From the NCBI GenBank assembly GCA_902789425.1, contig CADANX010000004.1:1-64000 (forward strand): 64,000 nucleotides of DNA, given 5' to 3'. The notes beneath the pieces were generated by a model that had not been told where the DNA came from, ran no database searches, and saw only the letters and a program-made list of their open reading frames with translations. A program made the position numbers and the translations under genes. This document shows positions 1-8,255 of this stretch, in pieces. Position 1 is the first letter of the stretch, and every line of letters begins with the position of its first letter. This DNA comes from an uncultured Erysipelotrichaceae bacterium (GTDB lineage: Bacteria > Bacillota_I > Bacilli_A > RF39 > UBA660).

Positions 1-1
1 A

Positions 2-124
2 AACCATATAGTAGGAATAAGCATAATAGATGACTATAGAGTATATGCAATGGATTTATCACTAGATGATAAAGTCAATGTAACAGACCAAGTAGAACAC
101 ATTAATTACTTAATTAGTCATTAG
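2..124 (+). CDS. 3' end of an unidentified gene (cut by window edge)
   Basis: An open frame enters from the left edge and ends at TAG, giving 40 residues that finish in HINYLISH. The stretch contains a short hydrophobic strand (IVGISII) followed by an acidic tail. It is too short to assign to a family. The stop is followed at once by a strong hairpin shared with the convergent RNase J gene, so this is a real gene end. Confidence 0.5.
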   Translation, partial: NHIVGISIIDDYRVYAMDLSLDDKVNVTDQVEHINYLISH

Positions 125-134
125 AAAAGCATAA

Positions 135-164
135 AAAAAGAGGAAAATTAAATTTCCTCTTTTT
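135..164. terminator. Bidirectional terminator
   Basis: AAAAAGAGGAAA (135-146) pairs with TTTCCTCTTTTT (153-164) around a 6-base loop. Both arms end in A/T runs, so it can stop transcription from either side: the partial gene on the left and RNase J on the right. Confidence 0.85.
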
Positions 165-1841
165 CTATTCTTTAATATCCATTATTACTGGCATAATTAA
201 TGGTTTTCTACCAGTTTTATCTAATATAAATGGACTAAGTTCATTAATAATATTATTTTTTAAATCGTTATAATTGAATCTCTTATTTTTTAATTCTTTC
301 ATAATAATATCATGTGCTTTATTTTCAATATCTTTTAATAATTCTTCATTATCATTTACAAGTACAAATCCTCTTGTTGTAATATTTATTTTTCCTAGTA
401 ACTGTTTTTTATTGTTATTAATATTTGCTATAACAACTAATATTCCATCATTAGCCATTATTTTTCTATCTTTTATTACTATTCCACCAATATCACCAAT
501 TCTGTTACCATCGACATAAACATCGTAACAAGGAAAACTTCCATCTTTTTTTATTTTTCCATTTTCCATTGATAATACTTCACCATTTTGTAATACAAAA
601 ACGTTATTCTTATTCATTCCACATTCAATTCCTAGATTTGCATGTGCTTTAAGCATTCTATATTCACCATGAATTGGCATTAAGTATTTAGGTTTTATTA
701 ATCTTAACATTAACTTTAATTCTTCACTATTACCATGTCCTGATGAATGTAAGTCATTAATTGATGTATTTGTATATGTTTTAACACCTTTTAAAGCTAA
801 TTTGTTTAATGTATTATTTACTGCTTCTCCATTTCCTGGAATAGGATTTGAAGAAAATATAACTGTATCATTTGGAGATAGTTTAATTTGTTTATGTGTT
901 CCATTTGCTATTCTTGATAAAGCAGCAAGTGGTTCTCCTTGTGATCCTGTACATAATAAGCATACTTCCTCAGGTTTTAAATTTTTAGCTTCTTCAGGAG
1001 TAACAATTATTCCTTCATTCTTTATATAACCTGATTCAATACCTATTTCTACTTGAGTTTCCATACTTCTTCCAAATAAAGCAACTTTTCTACCATTTTT
1101 TCTAGCTATTTCAATTATATTTCTAAGTCTATATACATTTGATGCAAAAGTAGCAACTATTATTCTTCCTAATTGTCTAGTAAATAAATCATTTAATGCT
1201 GCATCAACTCTAGATTCACTTATTGAATGACCAGGTGTAAGAGCATTTGTACTTTCACCCATAAATAGTGTTACACCTTTTTCTCCCATTCTTGCAAATT
1301 TTTGTAGGTTTGCCATAGGTCCTACTGGTGTTAAATCTATTTTATAATCTCCTGATTCAATAATTGTTCCGTTTTGAGTATGTATAACAATAGCATAACT
1401 ATCTGGAATTGAGTGAGTTGTTAATATAAATTCTACATCAATCCCTTTAAATTTAATTTTTGATTTTTCATCAACTGTTTTAATATTATCGTATCTTATA
1501 TTTCTATCTTCTAATTTTTTTACAATGGCTTTTGCAGCTTGGTTAGGAGCATATATTACTGGTATATTAACTGTTTGAAGTAAAAAACTAACACTACCAA
1601 TATGATCCTCATGACCATGTGTTATAAATAATGCTTTTATTTTATTTTCATTTTTCTTTAAAAAACCATAATCTGGTATAACATAATCGATTCCAAGTAA
1701 ATCATCTTCAGGAAATAATACACCGCTATCTATAATAATAATTTCATTTCCTTGCATAACACAATACATGTTTTTACCAACTTCACCAAGCCCGCCTAGT
1801 GCAAAAATCTTAGTGCCTGTATTGCCTTTAAAAATATCCAT
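165..1841 (-). CDS. rnj: Ribonuclease J
   Basis: This is RNase J, a metallo-beta-lactamase/beta-CASP ribonuclease with 5'-3' exonuclease and endonuclease activity in mRNA decay and rRNA maturation. The zinc-binding motif HGHEDH is at residues 75-80, preceded by the family-typical G-G-x-x-E-V-G-K-N stretch near residues 16-23. At 558 residues it matches the usual RNase J length. An upstream in-frame ATG would add 14 residues, but the ATG at 1841 has an AAGGAGA ribosome site 6-7 bases before it and begins MDIFKGNTG, which fits the family. Whether it corresponds to J1 or J2 cannot be told; no second copy is in the window. It diverges from the coiled-coil gene at 1984. Confidence 0.95.
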   Translation of the reverse strand: MDIFKGNTGTKIFALGGLGEVGKNMYCVMQGNEIIIIDSGVLFPEDDLLGIDYVIPDYGFLKKNENKIKALFITHGHEDHIGSVSFLLQTVNIPVIYAPNQAAKAIVKKLEDRNIRYDNIKTVDEKSKIKFKGIDVEFILTTHSIPDSYAIVIHTQNGTIIESGDYKIDLTPVGPMANLQKFARMGEKGVTLFMGESTNALTPGHSISESRVDAALNDLFTRQLGRIIVATFASNVYRLRNIIEIARKNGRKVALFGRSMETQVEIGIESGYIKNEGIIVTPEEAKNLKPEEVCLLCTGSQGEPLAALSRIANGTHKQIKLSPNDTVIFSSNPIPGNGEAVNNTLNKLALKGVKTYTNTSINDLHSSGHGNSEELKLMLRLIKPKYLMPIHGEYRMLKAHANLGIECGMNKNNVFVLQNGEVLSMENGKIKKDGSFPCYDVYVDGNRIGDIGGIVIKDRKIMANDGILVVIANINNNKKQLLGKINITTRGFVLVNDNEELLKDIENKAHDIIMKELKNKRFNYNDLKNNIINELSPFILDKTGRKPLIMPVIMDIKE

Positions 1842-1921
1842 AATATCTCCTTTCTTTAATTTTAAAGTTAATAAGATTAACAATAAGCATTATACTCTTA
1901 TTTTCATTATATTGCAATAAT

Positions 1922-1950
1922 TTGACAAAAAAAACACTTTATGATAATAT
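1922..1950 (+). promoter_or_regulatory. Sigma-A-type promoter for the 1984 gene
   Basis: A perfect TTGACA (1922-1927) is followed by TGATAATAT. GATAAT (1943-1948) gives a 15-base spacer and TAATAT (1945-1950) a 17-base spacer, so the exact -10 is uncertain. A GGGGGA ribosome site precedes the ATG at 1984. Confidence 0.6.
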
Positions 1951-1983
1951 ATAGCGCGTCTCAAAAAAAGGGGGATTTATATT

Positions 1984-3726
1984 ATGAAAAATACATTTAT
2001 ACAAATTAAAAACTTTGTTTCACATCCAGTTGCTGGACTTAAATTTTTAGGTCAAAAAATAGCAAAAGGAACAAAAAAAGCTGGTTATTTTGTGGCTTCT
2101 AAATTTTATTCTAAAAAAGATATAGAATTTGTTGATAATTCTGAAGAATTAGAAATGAATTTTGATGAATTAGAAGAATTAGATGAAACAGCAGAAAAAT
2201 ATAAAGAAGAAAAAGTTATTTATACTTTATCTGATGATTTATTAGATGTTTTAAGTGATTATTATGCTTTACCAACTTGTTTATTAAGTGATAAAGAAAA
2301 AGAAGTTACTACTAATATGTTTATGGAAATTCTTGCAAATGATGCAAACTTTGATAAAGACATTATTGATTTCTTAAATTCTACTCGTGGTAAAGAAGTT
2401 GATATGGAAGTTATTAACGAAATCTTTGCTACTAAAGTATGGAATAAAGCAGAAGAATCTAAAATTGAAATTGAAGAAGAACCAATGATAGTTGATTTTG
2501 ATTCATATAATAATAAGGAAGAAAAAGAAGAAAAAGAAACTTCTGAAAAACTTGAATTTAATAAACCACATTATTCTGTAGAAGAAATGGCAGAATTAGA
2601 AGGTAAACCAGTTCAAGTAAATTATTCAGAAATTCAAGATTTTGAAGATTTACTTCCTAAAAAAGAAAAAGAAGAAAAAGAAGAAAAAGAAGAAGTAAAA
2701 GAAATTGCAAAAGTTGAAGAACCAGTAATCTTAGTTGAAGGATTAGATATAGAAGATGGTTTAAATGTTGAAGAAGCTAACGATGTAATTGCTGAACCAG
2801 TTAAAGAAGAAATAAAAGAAGAACCAAGAAAAAGAGTAGTTAGAATTAATGGTTATACTCAAGAAGATATTGAAAAAGGTATTGGTAGATTATCAGTTGA
2901 TAATCAAGATTTCATAGCTAGAGCTTATGGTAGAGAAACTATTGAAGATCAAGTTAATGAATATAGTTCATATTCTGAAATAGTATCTAAAATAGAAGCT
3001 ACTAAAGAAAAAATAAGAAAACAAAAGAATAAATTAGTTGATACTAAAATAGAATATAGTATTTCTAAAGATGCTGCTTTAGAAGAAAAAATAGCTAAAA
3101 TAAATAGAAAAATAGCTAAATTAGAATTAAAACTTGAAGCTTTAAATATAAAACTTGGTTTAGTTAAAGTTAAAGATGAAGTAAAAGTAGAAGAAAAAGA
3201 AGAAATCAAAGTTGCTGAAGAAACAAAAGTAGCTGAAGAAACAAAAGTAGAAGAAAAAGAAGTAATCGTTGTTAATAAAGATGATGAAATAAGAAAAGAA
3301 ATAGCTGAATTATTATTCGGTACAGGTTCAAGATTAGAATCAAATGCTAGAGTTAATGGTTTCAAAGCTCCATTTATCGGTATTGAAAATGTTAATCCAT
3401 TAGATATTAGATTCCAATTAGATGATTGTGATGTTGATAAATTCTATGAACTTAAATCTAAATTAGGTAAAGAAGTTGTTATTGAACTTACTACTGAAGA
3501 TAAAATAGAATTATTAAGAAAAGAGATAGCTGAATTATTAATCGGTGTAAGTGATAGATTTGAATCTAACGCTAGAGCTCTTGATTTAGTATCTCCATAT
3601 GAAGGTATCGAAAATGTAAATCCTTATGAAATTTGTTATCAAATGGAAGATAATGATGTTGAAAAGTTTTATGAATTAAAATCAAAAGTTGATTCATTAA
3701 AAATTAAAAAAGCATTATCTATGTAA
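1984..3726 (+). CDS. Acidic coiled-coil protein with duplicated C-terminal domain (unknown function)
   Basis: I do not recognise this 580-residue protein. It has no signal peptide. The first ~45 residues are basic and amphipathic (Lys-rich with FVSHPVAGLKFLGQ), then come a Glu/Lys-rich low-complexity stretch and a predicted coiled coil around residues 330-400 with heptad-like Lys/Glu/Leu runs. The C-terminus holds two copies of a ~65-residue domain that share I-R/L-K-E-I-A-E-L-L, ESNAR, GIENVNP and KFYELKSK. The basic amphipathic start could bind a membrane or nucleic acid. It is a single-gene unit with its own promoter and a terminator. A structural or scaffolding protein is possible, but no function can be inferred safely. 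Confidence 0.75.
   Translation: MKNTFIQIKNFVSHPVAGLKFLGQKIAKGTKKAGYFVASKFYSKKDIEFVDNSEELEMNFDELEELDETAEKYKEEKVIYTLSDDLLDVLSDYYALPTCLLSDKEKEVTTNMFMEILANDANFDKDIIDFLNSTRGKEVDMEVINEIFATKVWNKAEESKIEIEEEPMIVDFDSYNNKEEKEEKETSEKLEFNKPHYSVEEMAELEGKPVQVNYSEIQDFEDLLPKKEKEEKEEKEEVKEIAKVEEPVILVEGLDIEDGLNVEEANDVIAEPVKEEIKEEPRKRVVRINGYTQEDIEKGIGRLSVDNQDFIARAYGRETIEDQVNEYSSYSEIVSKIEATKEKIRKQKNKLVDTKIEYSISKDAALEEKIAKINRKIAKLELKLEALNIKLGLVKVKDEVKVEEKEEIKVAEETKVAEETKVEEKEVIVVNKDDEIRKEIAELLFGTGSRLESNARVNGFKAPFIGIENVNPLDIRFQLDDCDVDKFYELKSKLGKEVVIELTTEDKIELLRKEIAELLIGVSDRFESNARALDLVSPYEGIENVNPYEICYQMEDNDVEKFYELKSKVDSLKIKKALSM
3280..3690 (+). repeat. Tandem duplicated domain within the 1984 gene
   Basis: Two protein-level repeats, about 3280-3468 and 3496-3690. 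Both run KEIAELL, (L/F)ESNAR, GIENVNP, then D-V-(D/E)-KFYELKSK. They are clearly diverged at the DNA level, so this is an old duplication. Confidence 0.75.
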
Positions 3727-3733
3727 TTAAAAG

Positions 3734-3763
3734 GGTAAAAGTATTTATACTTTTATCTTTTTT
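3734..3763 (+). terminator. Terminator
   Basis: GGTAAAAGTAT and ATACTTTTATC form a hairpin followed by a run of T. Confidence 0.75.
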
Positions 3764-3853
3764 TGTAAATAAATGTGTAAAAAGACTTATTAATAATAGA
3801 TTAATTTTATAAAATAATTTATAATTGACATAGTAATAGTAAGGAGTGATATT

Positions 3854-4114
3854 ATGGCTAATACAAAAACAACAACTAGGAAAAAAACAACTACAGTAAA
3901 GAAAACAACAAAACCAGCTACTAAAACAAGTACTAAAAAAGTAACTCCTGTTAAATCTAAACGTATTAAACCAAAAGCTAGTAAAAGAGTAGTTAAAGAA
4001 ACTAAAGAAATGAATGAAGAAGCTATGTTTAGTGTATGGATTGACATATTGATACTTGTTTTTGTACTTATTATGTTTGCTGTTATACTTTATGGCGTTA
4101 TTGTTTCATCTTAA
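3854..4114 (+). CDS. Small tail-anchored basic protein (unknown function)
   Basis: 86 residues. The first ~50 are very rich in Lys and Thr with Pro/Ala (patterns like TTTRKKTTTVKKTTKPATK), resembling histone H1-like or linker tails. Residues ~60-83 form one hydrophobic helix (IDILILVFVLIMFAVILYGVIV). It is therefore likely held in the membrane by its C-terminus with a basic cytoplasmic tail that could contact nucleic acid or anionic lipid. Ribosome site AAGGAGTGAT precedes the ATG. No family recognised. It stands alone between two terminators. Confidence 0.7.
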   Translation: MANTKTTTRKKTTTVKKTTKPATKTSTKKVTPVKSKRIKPKASKRVVKETKEMNEEAMFSVWIDILILVFVLIMFAVILYGVIVSS

Positions 4115-4138
4115 AAGGAAGTATTTCCTTTTTTTTTA
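4114..4138 (+). terminator. Terminator
   Basis: AAAGGAA and TTCCTTT arms with a short loop, then a run of nine T. Confidence 0.8.
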
Positions 4139-4173
4139 TTTATAAAAATGTTATAATGATTTTAGGTGATATA

Positions 4174-5166
4174 ATGGGATTTTTTGATAAACTTAAAAAA
4201 ATAGTAAAAAAAGAAGAAAAAGTATTTAAGAATGATACTGAAAAAGAAAAATATGAAAAAGGTTTAGAAAAGACAAGAAAACAATTTTCTGATAAATTAA
4301 ATGATTTAAATAAAAGATATAAAAAAGTAAATTCTGAATATTTTGAAGAATTAGAAGAAATACTTATTATGGCTGATATTGGCGTAGATACTGTTATTAA
4401 ATTTATGGATAAATTAGTATCAAGAGCACAAAAAGAAAAAATAGATGATCCAGAAGTATTAAAAGAATTAATAGTTGATGAGTTATTTATTATTTATGTA
4501 AATGATGAAATACTTGTTAATAAAATCAAATATAATGATAATGGACCTACAGTACTTTTATTTGTTGGTGTTAATGGAGTAGGGAAAACAACTACTATTG
4601 CTAAAATTGGTAAAAAAGAAAAAGATAGTGGTAAAAAAGTTATGTTTGTAGCTGCAGATACATTTAGAGCAGGTGCTATTGAACAATTAAATGAATGGGG
4701 TAAAAAATTAAAAATAGATTGTGTTTCAAAAGAAGAAACAGCAGATCCATCAGCAGTTATATATGAAGCACTTGAAAAAGCTAAAGAAGAAAAATATGAT
4801 GTAGTTCTTGTAGATACGGCTGGTAGATTACAAAATAAAACTAATTTAATGAAAGAACTTGAAAAGATTAATAAAGTAATTGGTAAATTAATAGAAAATG
4901 AACCTAGTGAAACTCTTCTTGTATTAGATGCAACAACAGGTCAAAATGGTATTAGTCAAGCTAAGAATTTTAAAGAAATTACTAATATAACAGGTATTGT
5001 ACTTACAAAACTTGATGGAACTGCAAAAGGTGGAATAGTTCTTGCTATTAAAGATGAAGTAAATATTCCAGTAAAATATATAGGACTAGGTGAAAAAGCT
5101 GAAGATTTAGAAGTATTTGATATTGAAAAATATATATATGGGCTTTTTAAAGAAATGGTGAAATAA
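4174..5166 (+). CDS. ftsY: Signal recognition particle receptor FtsY
   Basis: FtsY is the membrane-associated SRP-receptor GTPase that docks Ffh-ribosome complexes at the translocon. The 330-residue protein has an NG domain with the P-loop GVNGVGKTT (about 132-140), ADTFRAGA, DTAGR (about 214-218) and TKLDGTAKGG near the C-terminus. The N-terminal acidic A-domain is short, as is usual in low-GC Gram-positives. An ATG at 4156 is in frame but lies inside a TATAAT box (4152-4157); the ATG at 4174 has AGGTGAT upstream and gives the canonical MGFFDKLK start. Its stop overlaps the ylxM start by one base, giving an SRP operon ftsY-ylxM-ffh. Confidence 0.96.
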   Translation: MGFFDKLKKIVKKEEKVFKNDTEKEKYEKGLEKTRKQFSDKLNDLNKRYKKVNSEYFEELEEILIMADIGVDTVIKFMDKLVSRAQKEKIDDPEVLKELIVDELFIIYVNDEILVNKIKYNDNGPTVLLFVGVNGVGKTTTIAKIGKKEKDSGKKVMFVAADTFRAGAIEQLNEWGKKLKIDCVSKEETADPSAVIYEALEKAKEEKYDVVLVDTAGRLQNKTNLMKELEKINKVIGKLIENEPSETLLVLDATTGQNGISQAKNFKEITNITGIVLTKLDGTAKGGIVLAIKDEVNIPVKYIGLGEKAEDLEVFDIEKYIYGLFKEMVK

Positions 5167-5456
5167 TGGATAATACAAGATTAATTATTTTATATGATTA
5201 TTATAGTGAATTATTAACAGAGCAACAAAAAGAATATTTTGAAGATTATTATTTTTCTAATCTATCATTAAGTGAGATAGCCGAAAATAATAATGTTAGT
5301 AGAAATGCTGTTCATAATATGATTAAAAGTACAACTGAAAAATTAGAAAAGTATGAAGATAAATTAAAAATATATGAAAAGAATAAAAAAGTAGAAAAAT
5401 TATTAGAGGGCAATGAATTAAAAGAAAAAATAATGAATGTTTTAGAAGGTGAATAA
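5166..5456 (+). CDS. ylxM: YlxM-type DNA-binding/SRP operon protein
   Basis: 96-residue member of the YlxM/p13 family, a sigma-70 region 4-like helix-turn-helix protein encoded in SRP operons of Gram-positives. The helix-turn-helix is visible as LSLSEIAENNNVSRNAVHNM (about residues 33-52), followed by a charged helix. Its start codon overlaps the FtsY stop (TAATG) and its stop lies one base before the Ffh ATG, so it is translationally coupled on both sides. The precise role in SRP function is only partly known; in streptococci it has been linked to SRP GTPase activity. Confidence 0.9.
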   Translation: MDNTRLIILYDYYSELLTEQQKEYFEDYYFSNLSLSEIAENNNVSRNAVHNMIKSTTEKLEKYEDKLKIYEKNKKVEKLLEGNELKEKIMNVLEGE

Positions 5457-5457
5457 T

Positions 5458-6765
5458 ATGTTTGAAGGTTTAACTGAAAGATTAGATAATGCTTTAAGTA
5501 AAATAAAAGGATATGGAACTATTACTGAAGAAAATATTAGTGAAGTTTTAAGAGAAGTAAGACTTGCTCTTTTAGAAGCTGATGTTAACTATACAGTAGT
5601 AAAAGAGTTTACAAATAATGTTAAAGAAAAAGCATTAGGTGAAGAAGTAAAGAAAAGTCTAAAACCAAGTGAAGTTTTTCTTAAAATATTAAAAGATGAA
5701 TTATTAAATTTATTAGGTGAAGAAAAAGCAGAGTTAAAAGTAGATAAAAATACAAATGTATTAATGCTTGTAGGTCTTCAAGGATCAGGTAAAACAACTA
5801 CTATAGGTAAACTTGGTAATTTTATTAGAAAAAAATATAATAAAAAACCTTTACTTGTAGCTTGCGACATTTATAGACCAGCTGCAATTGATCAACTTAA
5901 AACAATTGGTAAAAGTTTAAATATTCCAGTTTTTGAAGAAGGTAATAAAAAACCAGAAGAAATAGTAAAAGACGCTTTAGAATATGCTAAAGAAAACAGT
6001 CTTGATTATATATTAATAGATACTGCAGGTAGACTTCATATTGATGAAAAATTAATGGATGAACTTGAGAATATTAGAAAAATAGTTAATCCTGATGAAA
6101 TATTACTAGTACTTGATAGTATGATTGGTCAAGATGCTATAAATGTTATAAAAGGATTTAATGATAAGTTACCATTAACAGGAACTATATTAACTAAAAT
6201 GGATGGAGATACAAAAGGTGGTGTTGCAATTAGTGCAAGACACTTAACTAATGTTCCTATTAAATTTATTGGTACATCTGAAAAATTAGATGGACTTGAA
6301 GAATTTAATCCAGATAGAATGGTTAATAGAATTCTTGGTATGGGTGATATGATGTCACTTATTGAAAAAGCAGAATCTGTAATGAATGAAGAAGATGCAG
6401 AAAAAGCTTATAAAAAAATGCAAAAAGGTACATTTGATTTAAATGATTTTCTTGATCAATATAAACAAATTAAGAAGATGGGATCATTAACATCATTATT
6501 AAAAATGTTTCCTGGTGCTAAAAAAATGGGACTTGATAAAATAGAAATAGATCCAAAAGATATGGCTAGAATAGAAGCTATTATATTATCAATGACTATG
6601 GAAGAAAGAAAGAATCCAAATATTATAAAAGCAAGTAGAAAAATAAGAATTTCAAAAGGTTCTGGAACTACTGTTGAACAAGTAAATAGATTATTAAAAC
6701 AATTTGAAGAATCTAAAAAAATGATGAAAATGATGAGTAATGGAAATTTAAAATTACCATTTTAA
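5458..6765 (+). CDS. ffh: Signal recognition particle protein Ffh (SRP54)
   Basis: Ffh binds SRP RNA and signal peptides and delivers nascent chains to FtsY. The 435-residue protein has the N domain, a GTPase G domain with GLQGSGKTT (about 106-114), DTAGR (near 189) and TKMDGDTKGG, then the methionine-rich M domain from about residue 325 (MGSLTSLLKMFPG, MTMEERKNP, RISKGSGTT). The ATG at 5458 (MFEGLTERL) is chosen over the in-frame ATG at 5449 because GAAGGTGA lies just upstream of 5458 and the protein then matches the family start. The usual neighbour rpsP does not follow; a terminator does. No SRP RNA gene was seen nearby. Confidence 0.96.
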   Translation: MFEGLTERLDNALSKIKGYGTITEENISEVLREVRLALLEADVNYTVVKEFTNNVKEKALGEEVKKSLKPSEVFLKILKDELLNLLGEEKAELKVDKNTNVLMLVGLQGSGKTTTIGKLGNFIRKKYNKKPLLVACDIYRPAAIDQLKTIGKSLNIPVFEEGNKKPEEIVKDALEYAKENSLDYILIDTAGRLHIDEKLMDELENIRKIVNPDEILLVLDSMIGQDAINVIKGFNDKLPLTGTILTKMDGDTKGGVAISARHLTNVPIKFIGTSEKLDGLEEFNPDRMVNRILGMGDMMSLIEKAESVMNEEDAEKAYKKMQKGTFDLNDFLDQYKQIKKMGSLTSLLKMFPGAKKMGLDKIEIDPKDMARIEAIILSMTMEERKNPNIIKASRKIRISKGSGTTVEQVNRLLKQFEESKKMMKMMSNGNLKLPF

Positions 6766-6766
6766 T

Positions 6767-6797
6767 AAATGAATAGGAATATAAACTATTCATTTTT
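6767..6797 (+). terminator. Terminator of the SRP operon
   Basis: AAATGAATAG (6767-6776) pairs with CTATTCATTT (6786-6795), followed by T residues. Confidence 0.8.
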
Positions 6798-6807
6798 TTA
6801 TTTTATA

Positions 6808-6816
6808 CATATTTTA
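6808..6816 (+). promoter_or_regulatory. CATANNNTA element upstream of the CotD-like gene
   Basis: CATATTTTA matches the CATANNNTA -10 form shared by sigma-E and sigma-K promoters and lies 22 bases before the ATG. I could not find a convincing AC or ATA -35 at the right distance, so this rests on the -10 and on the gene's identity only. Confidence 0.35.
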
Positions 6817-6837
6817 TACTAGTTAGGAGGATTTAAT

Positions 6838-7113
6838 ATGTTTAGTAATTTTAATATAGGATTTGGATGTTGTCAAAATACATGTTGTAATACAGTAAGT
6901 GAACAATGTTGTCCTGAGGATCCAGTTTATGAAGCTCCAATTGAAAAATGCATAAAAAAAGATTATATTCATGAAGTAGTACATGTTGTACCAATTCATA
7001 CAAATGTAATAAATAATCATATTTATAAACATAGTTATGTACCAGAATATACTTGTTCAGAAGAAAATATTTGTACTAATGTAAATGAATGTGGATTTAA
7101 TAATAATTTATAA
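6838..7113 (+). CDS. CotD-like spore coat protein
   Basis: A 91-residue cysteine- and histidine-containing protein. The N-terminal part has paired cysteines (GCCQNTCCN, QCCPED). The centre, HEVVHVVPIHTNVINNHIYK, has the pattern of CotD-family coat proteins (V-P-H/I-H-x-x-x-T-N-V-N-H-x-x-x-x-H). It lacks a signal peptide or membrane segment, as expected for a coat protein made in the mother cell. Strong ribosome site TTAGGAGG. It is a single-gene unit with a CATANNNTA element just upstream, consistent with late mother-cell expression. The match is to the core motif, not the full length, so the family call is moderate. Confidence 0.65.
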   Translation: MFSNFNIGFGCCQNTCCNTVSEQCCPEDPVYEAPIEKCIKKDYIHEVVHVVPIHTNVINNHIYKHSYVPEYTCSEENICTNVNECGFNNNL

Positions 7114-7136
7114 GAAACATTTTTTGTTTCTTTTTT
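7112..7136 (+). terminator. Terminator
   Basis: AAGAAAC and GTTTCTT arms starting inside the stop codon, followed by a T run. Confidence 0.75.
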
Positions 7137-7212
7137 ATATAATTTTTATTCAATCTATTCCTCTTTTTTTACTTTTGTGTTATAATGAAAACATACTAAG
7201 GAGAATAAGGGT

Positions 7213-7989
7213 ATGGAAGATTTCAATATTTATAGAAAATCTGACACATCAACTTTAAGAGCAAAAGCAGCAGGAATATTATTAAAATATATTAATTTTT
7301 TTGAAATAATTGATATTGATGTTAGTTACTTTGGTAATATGATAAATGATTTACTTGCTAGTGCTACTTTTACAGAAGATAACATTAATAAGACATTTAT
7401 GTATGATCCAAAAAGCAATACTTTTATTAGTAAAATGAACTGTGACAATATTAACACAGATGATTTTAGATATGCAGTTATTTCATTGTTTTTGAATGCT
7501 AGCAAAAAGACTAAAGAAGATGATTTTGAAGAATTATTTATTGATGAAGAAGCACCAGTAAATAATGATTATATTGGATTAGAATTTAGTATTAATAATA
7601 AAAAATACTCTGAACTAAATAAAAAAGTATGTGAAAAAATATCTGAATACTCACTTGGTAATCCTGAAGATAAAATTGCAACAGTGTTAACTTATGAAGA
7701 TGATATCTTTAGAAATTTTGAATATTTAATTGGTAGTGATAAATTAATTAAATATTTTATTAATAATGAAGGTCAAGCATTATATAATGATTTATTAGGA
7801 TTATTTAATGGAAATAAAGATAATTGTAAAAGATTTTTAGATGTATTAGAATCTTTTGGAACTATAGATAGAAATAATGCTTTTGAATATAATAGAGCAT
7901 GTAAGAATTATCATGATATAGAACAAGGTCTTGAAAGAATAGTAGCCATAAAAAGAAATAGTCAAAATGAAGTAAAAAAAGCTATTTAG
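7213..7989 (+). CDS. Hypothetical soluble protein (258 aa)
   Basis: Not recognised. It is acidic, has no membrane segment or signal peptide, and appears mostly helical. The start region (RKSDTSTLRAKAAGILLKYI) is an amphipathic helix. An extended -10 (TGTTATAAT, -10 at 7181-7186) and AAGGAGAA ribosome site precede the ATG. It is followed by the promoter of rpoZ, so it is probably monocistronic. Confidence 0.7.
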   Translation: MEDFNIYRKSDTSTLRAKAAGILLKYINFFEIIDIDVSYFGNMINDLLASATFTEDNINKTFMYDPKSNTFISKMNCDNINTDDFRYAVISLFLNASKKTKEDDFEELFIDEEAPVNNDYIGLEFSINNKKYSELNKKVCEKISEYSLGNPEDKIATVLTYEDDIFRNFEYLIGSDKLIKYFINNEGQALYNDLLGLFNGNKDNCKRFLDVLESFGTIDRNNAFEYNRACKNYHDIEQGLERIVAIKRNSQNEVKKAI

Positions 7990-7992
7990 GTC

Positions 7993-8021
7993 TTGATTCT
8001 AAAAGAAAAACATATTATAAT
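7993..8021 (+). promoter_or_regulatory. Sigma-A promoter for rpoZ-recX
   Basis: TTGATT (7993-7998), a 17-base spacer, and TATAAT (8016-8021), 25 bases before the rpoZ ATG. Confidence 0.8.
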
Positions 8022-8046
8022 ACATATTACTTAGGAGCGTGATTAA

Positions 8047-8238
8047 ATGAACATTTCAATAGATAAAATGTTAAACAAAGTTGGTTCAAAATACAAACTT
8101 GTTTATGTAATAGCAAAAAGAGCACATCAAATGGATGAAACAAAACATTTTCAAATGAAAGAAAAAGAATATAAATCTAAAAAGAATCTAAATAGAGCTT
8201 TGGAAGAAATAGCAGCTGACTTAATACATATTAATTAG
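8047..8238 (+). CDS. rpoZ: DNA-directed RNA polymerase omega subunit
   Basis: 63-residue omega subunit, which binds beta-prime and assists RNA polymerase assembly. The family core is plain: ISIDKMLNKVGSKYKLVYVI, then AKRAHQMDE, and the C-terminal NRALEEIAADLI helix. The length is typical for Firmicutes. Ribosome site TTAGGAGCG precedes the ATG. In many Firmicutes rpoZ follows gmk; here it instead heads a short unit with recX, whose ATG lies 17 bases after its stop. Confidence 0.92.
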   Translation: MNISIDKMLNKVGSKYKLVYVIAKRAHQMDETKHFQMKEKEYKSKKNLNRALEEIAADLIHIN

Positions 8239-8255
8239 TATTAAGTTTTTTAATT

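Noticed and set aside
2949-3365. 138-codon minus-strand frame opposite the acidic coiled-coil gene
   Set aside because: Ser/Phe/Leu-rich mirror of Glu/Lys codons, with no ribosome site.
6838-7113. Metallothionein or Fe-S protein suggested by the paired cysteines
   Set aside because: The cysteines do not form a known metal motif, and the V-P-x-H-T-N-V-x-N-H core and promoter context fit a coat protein better.
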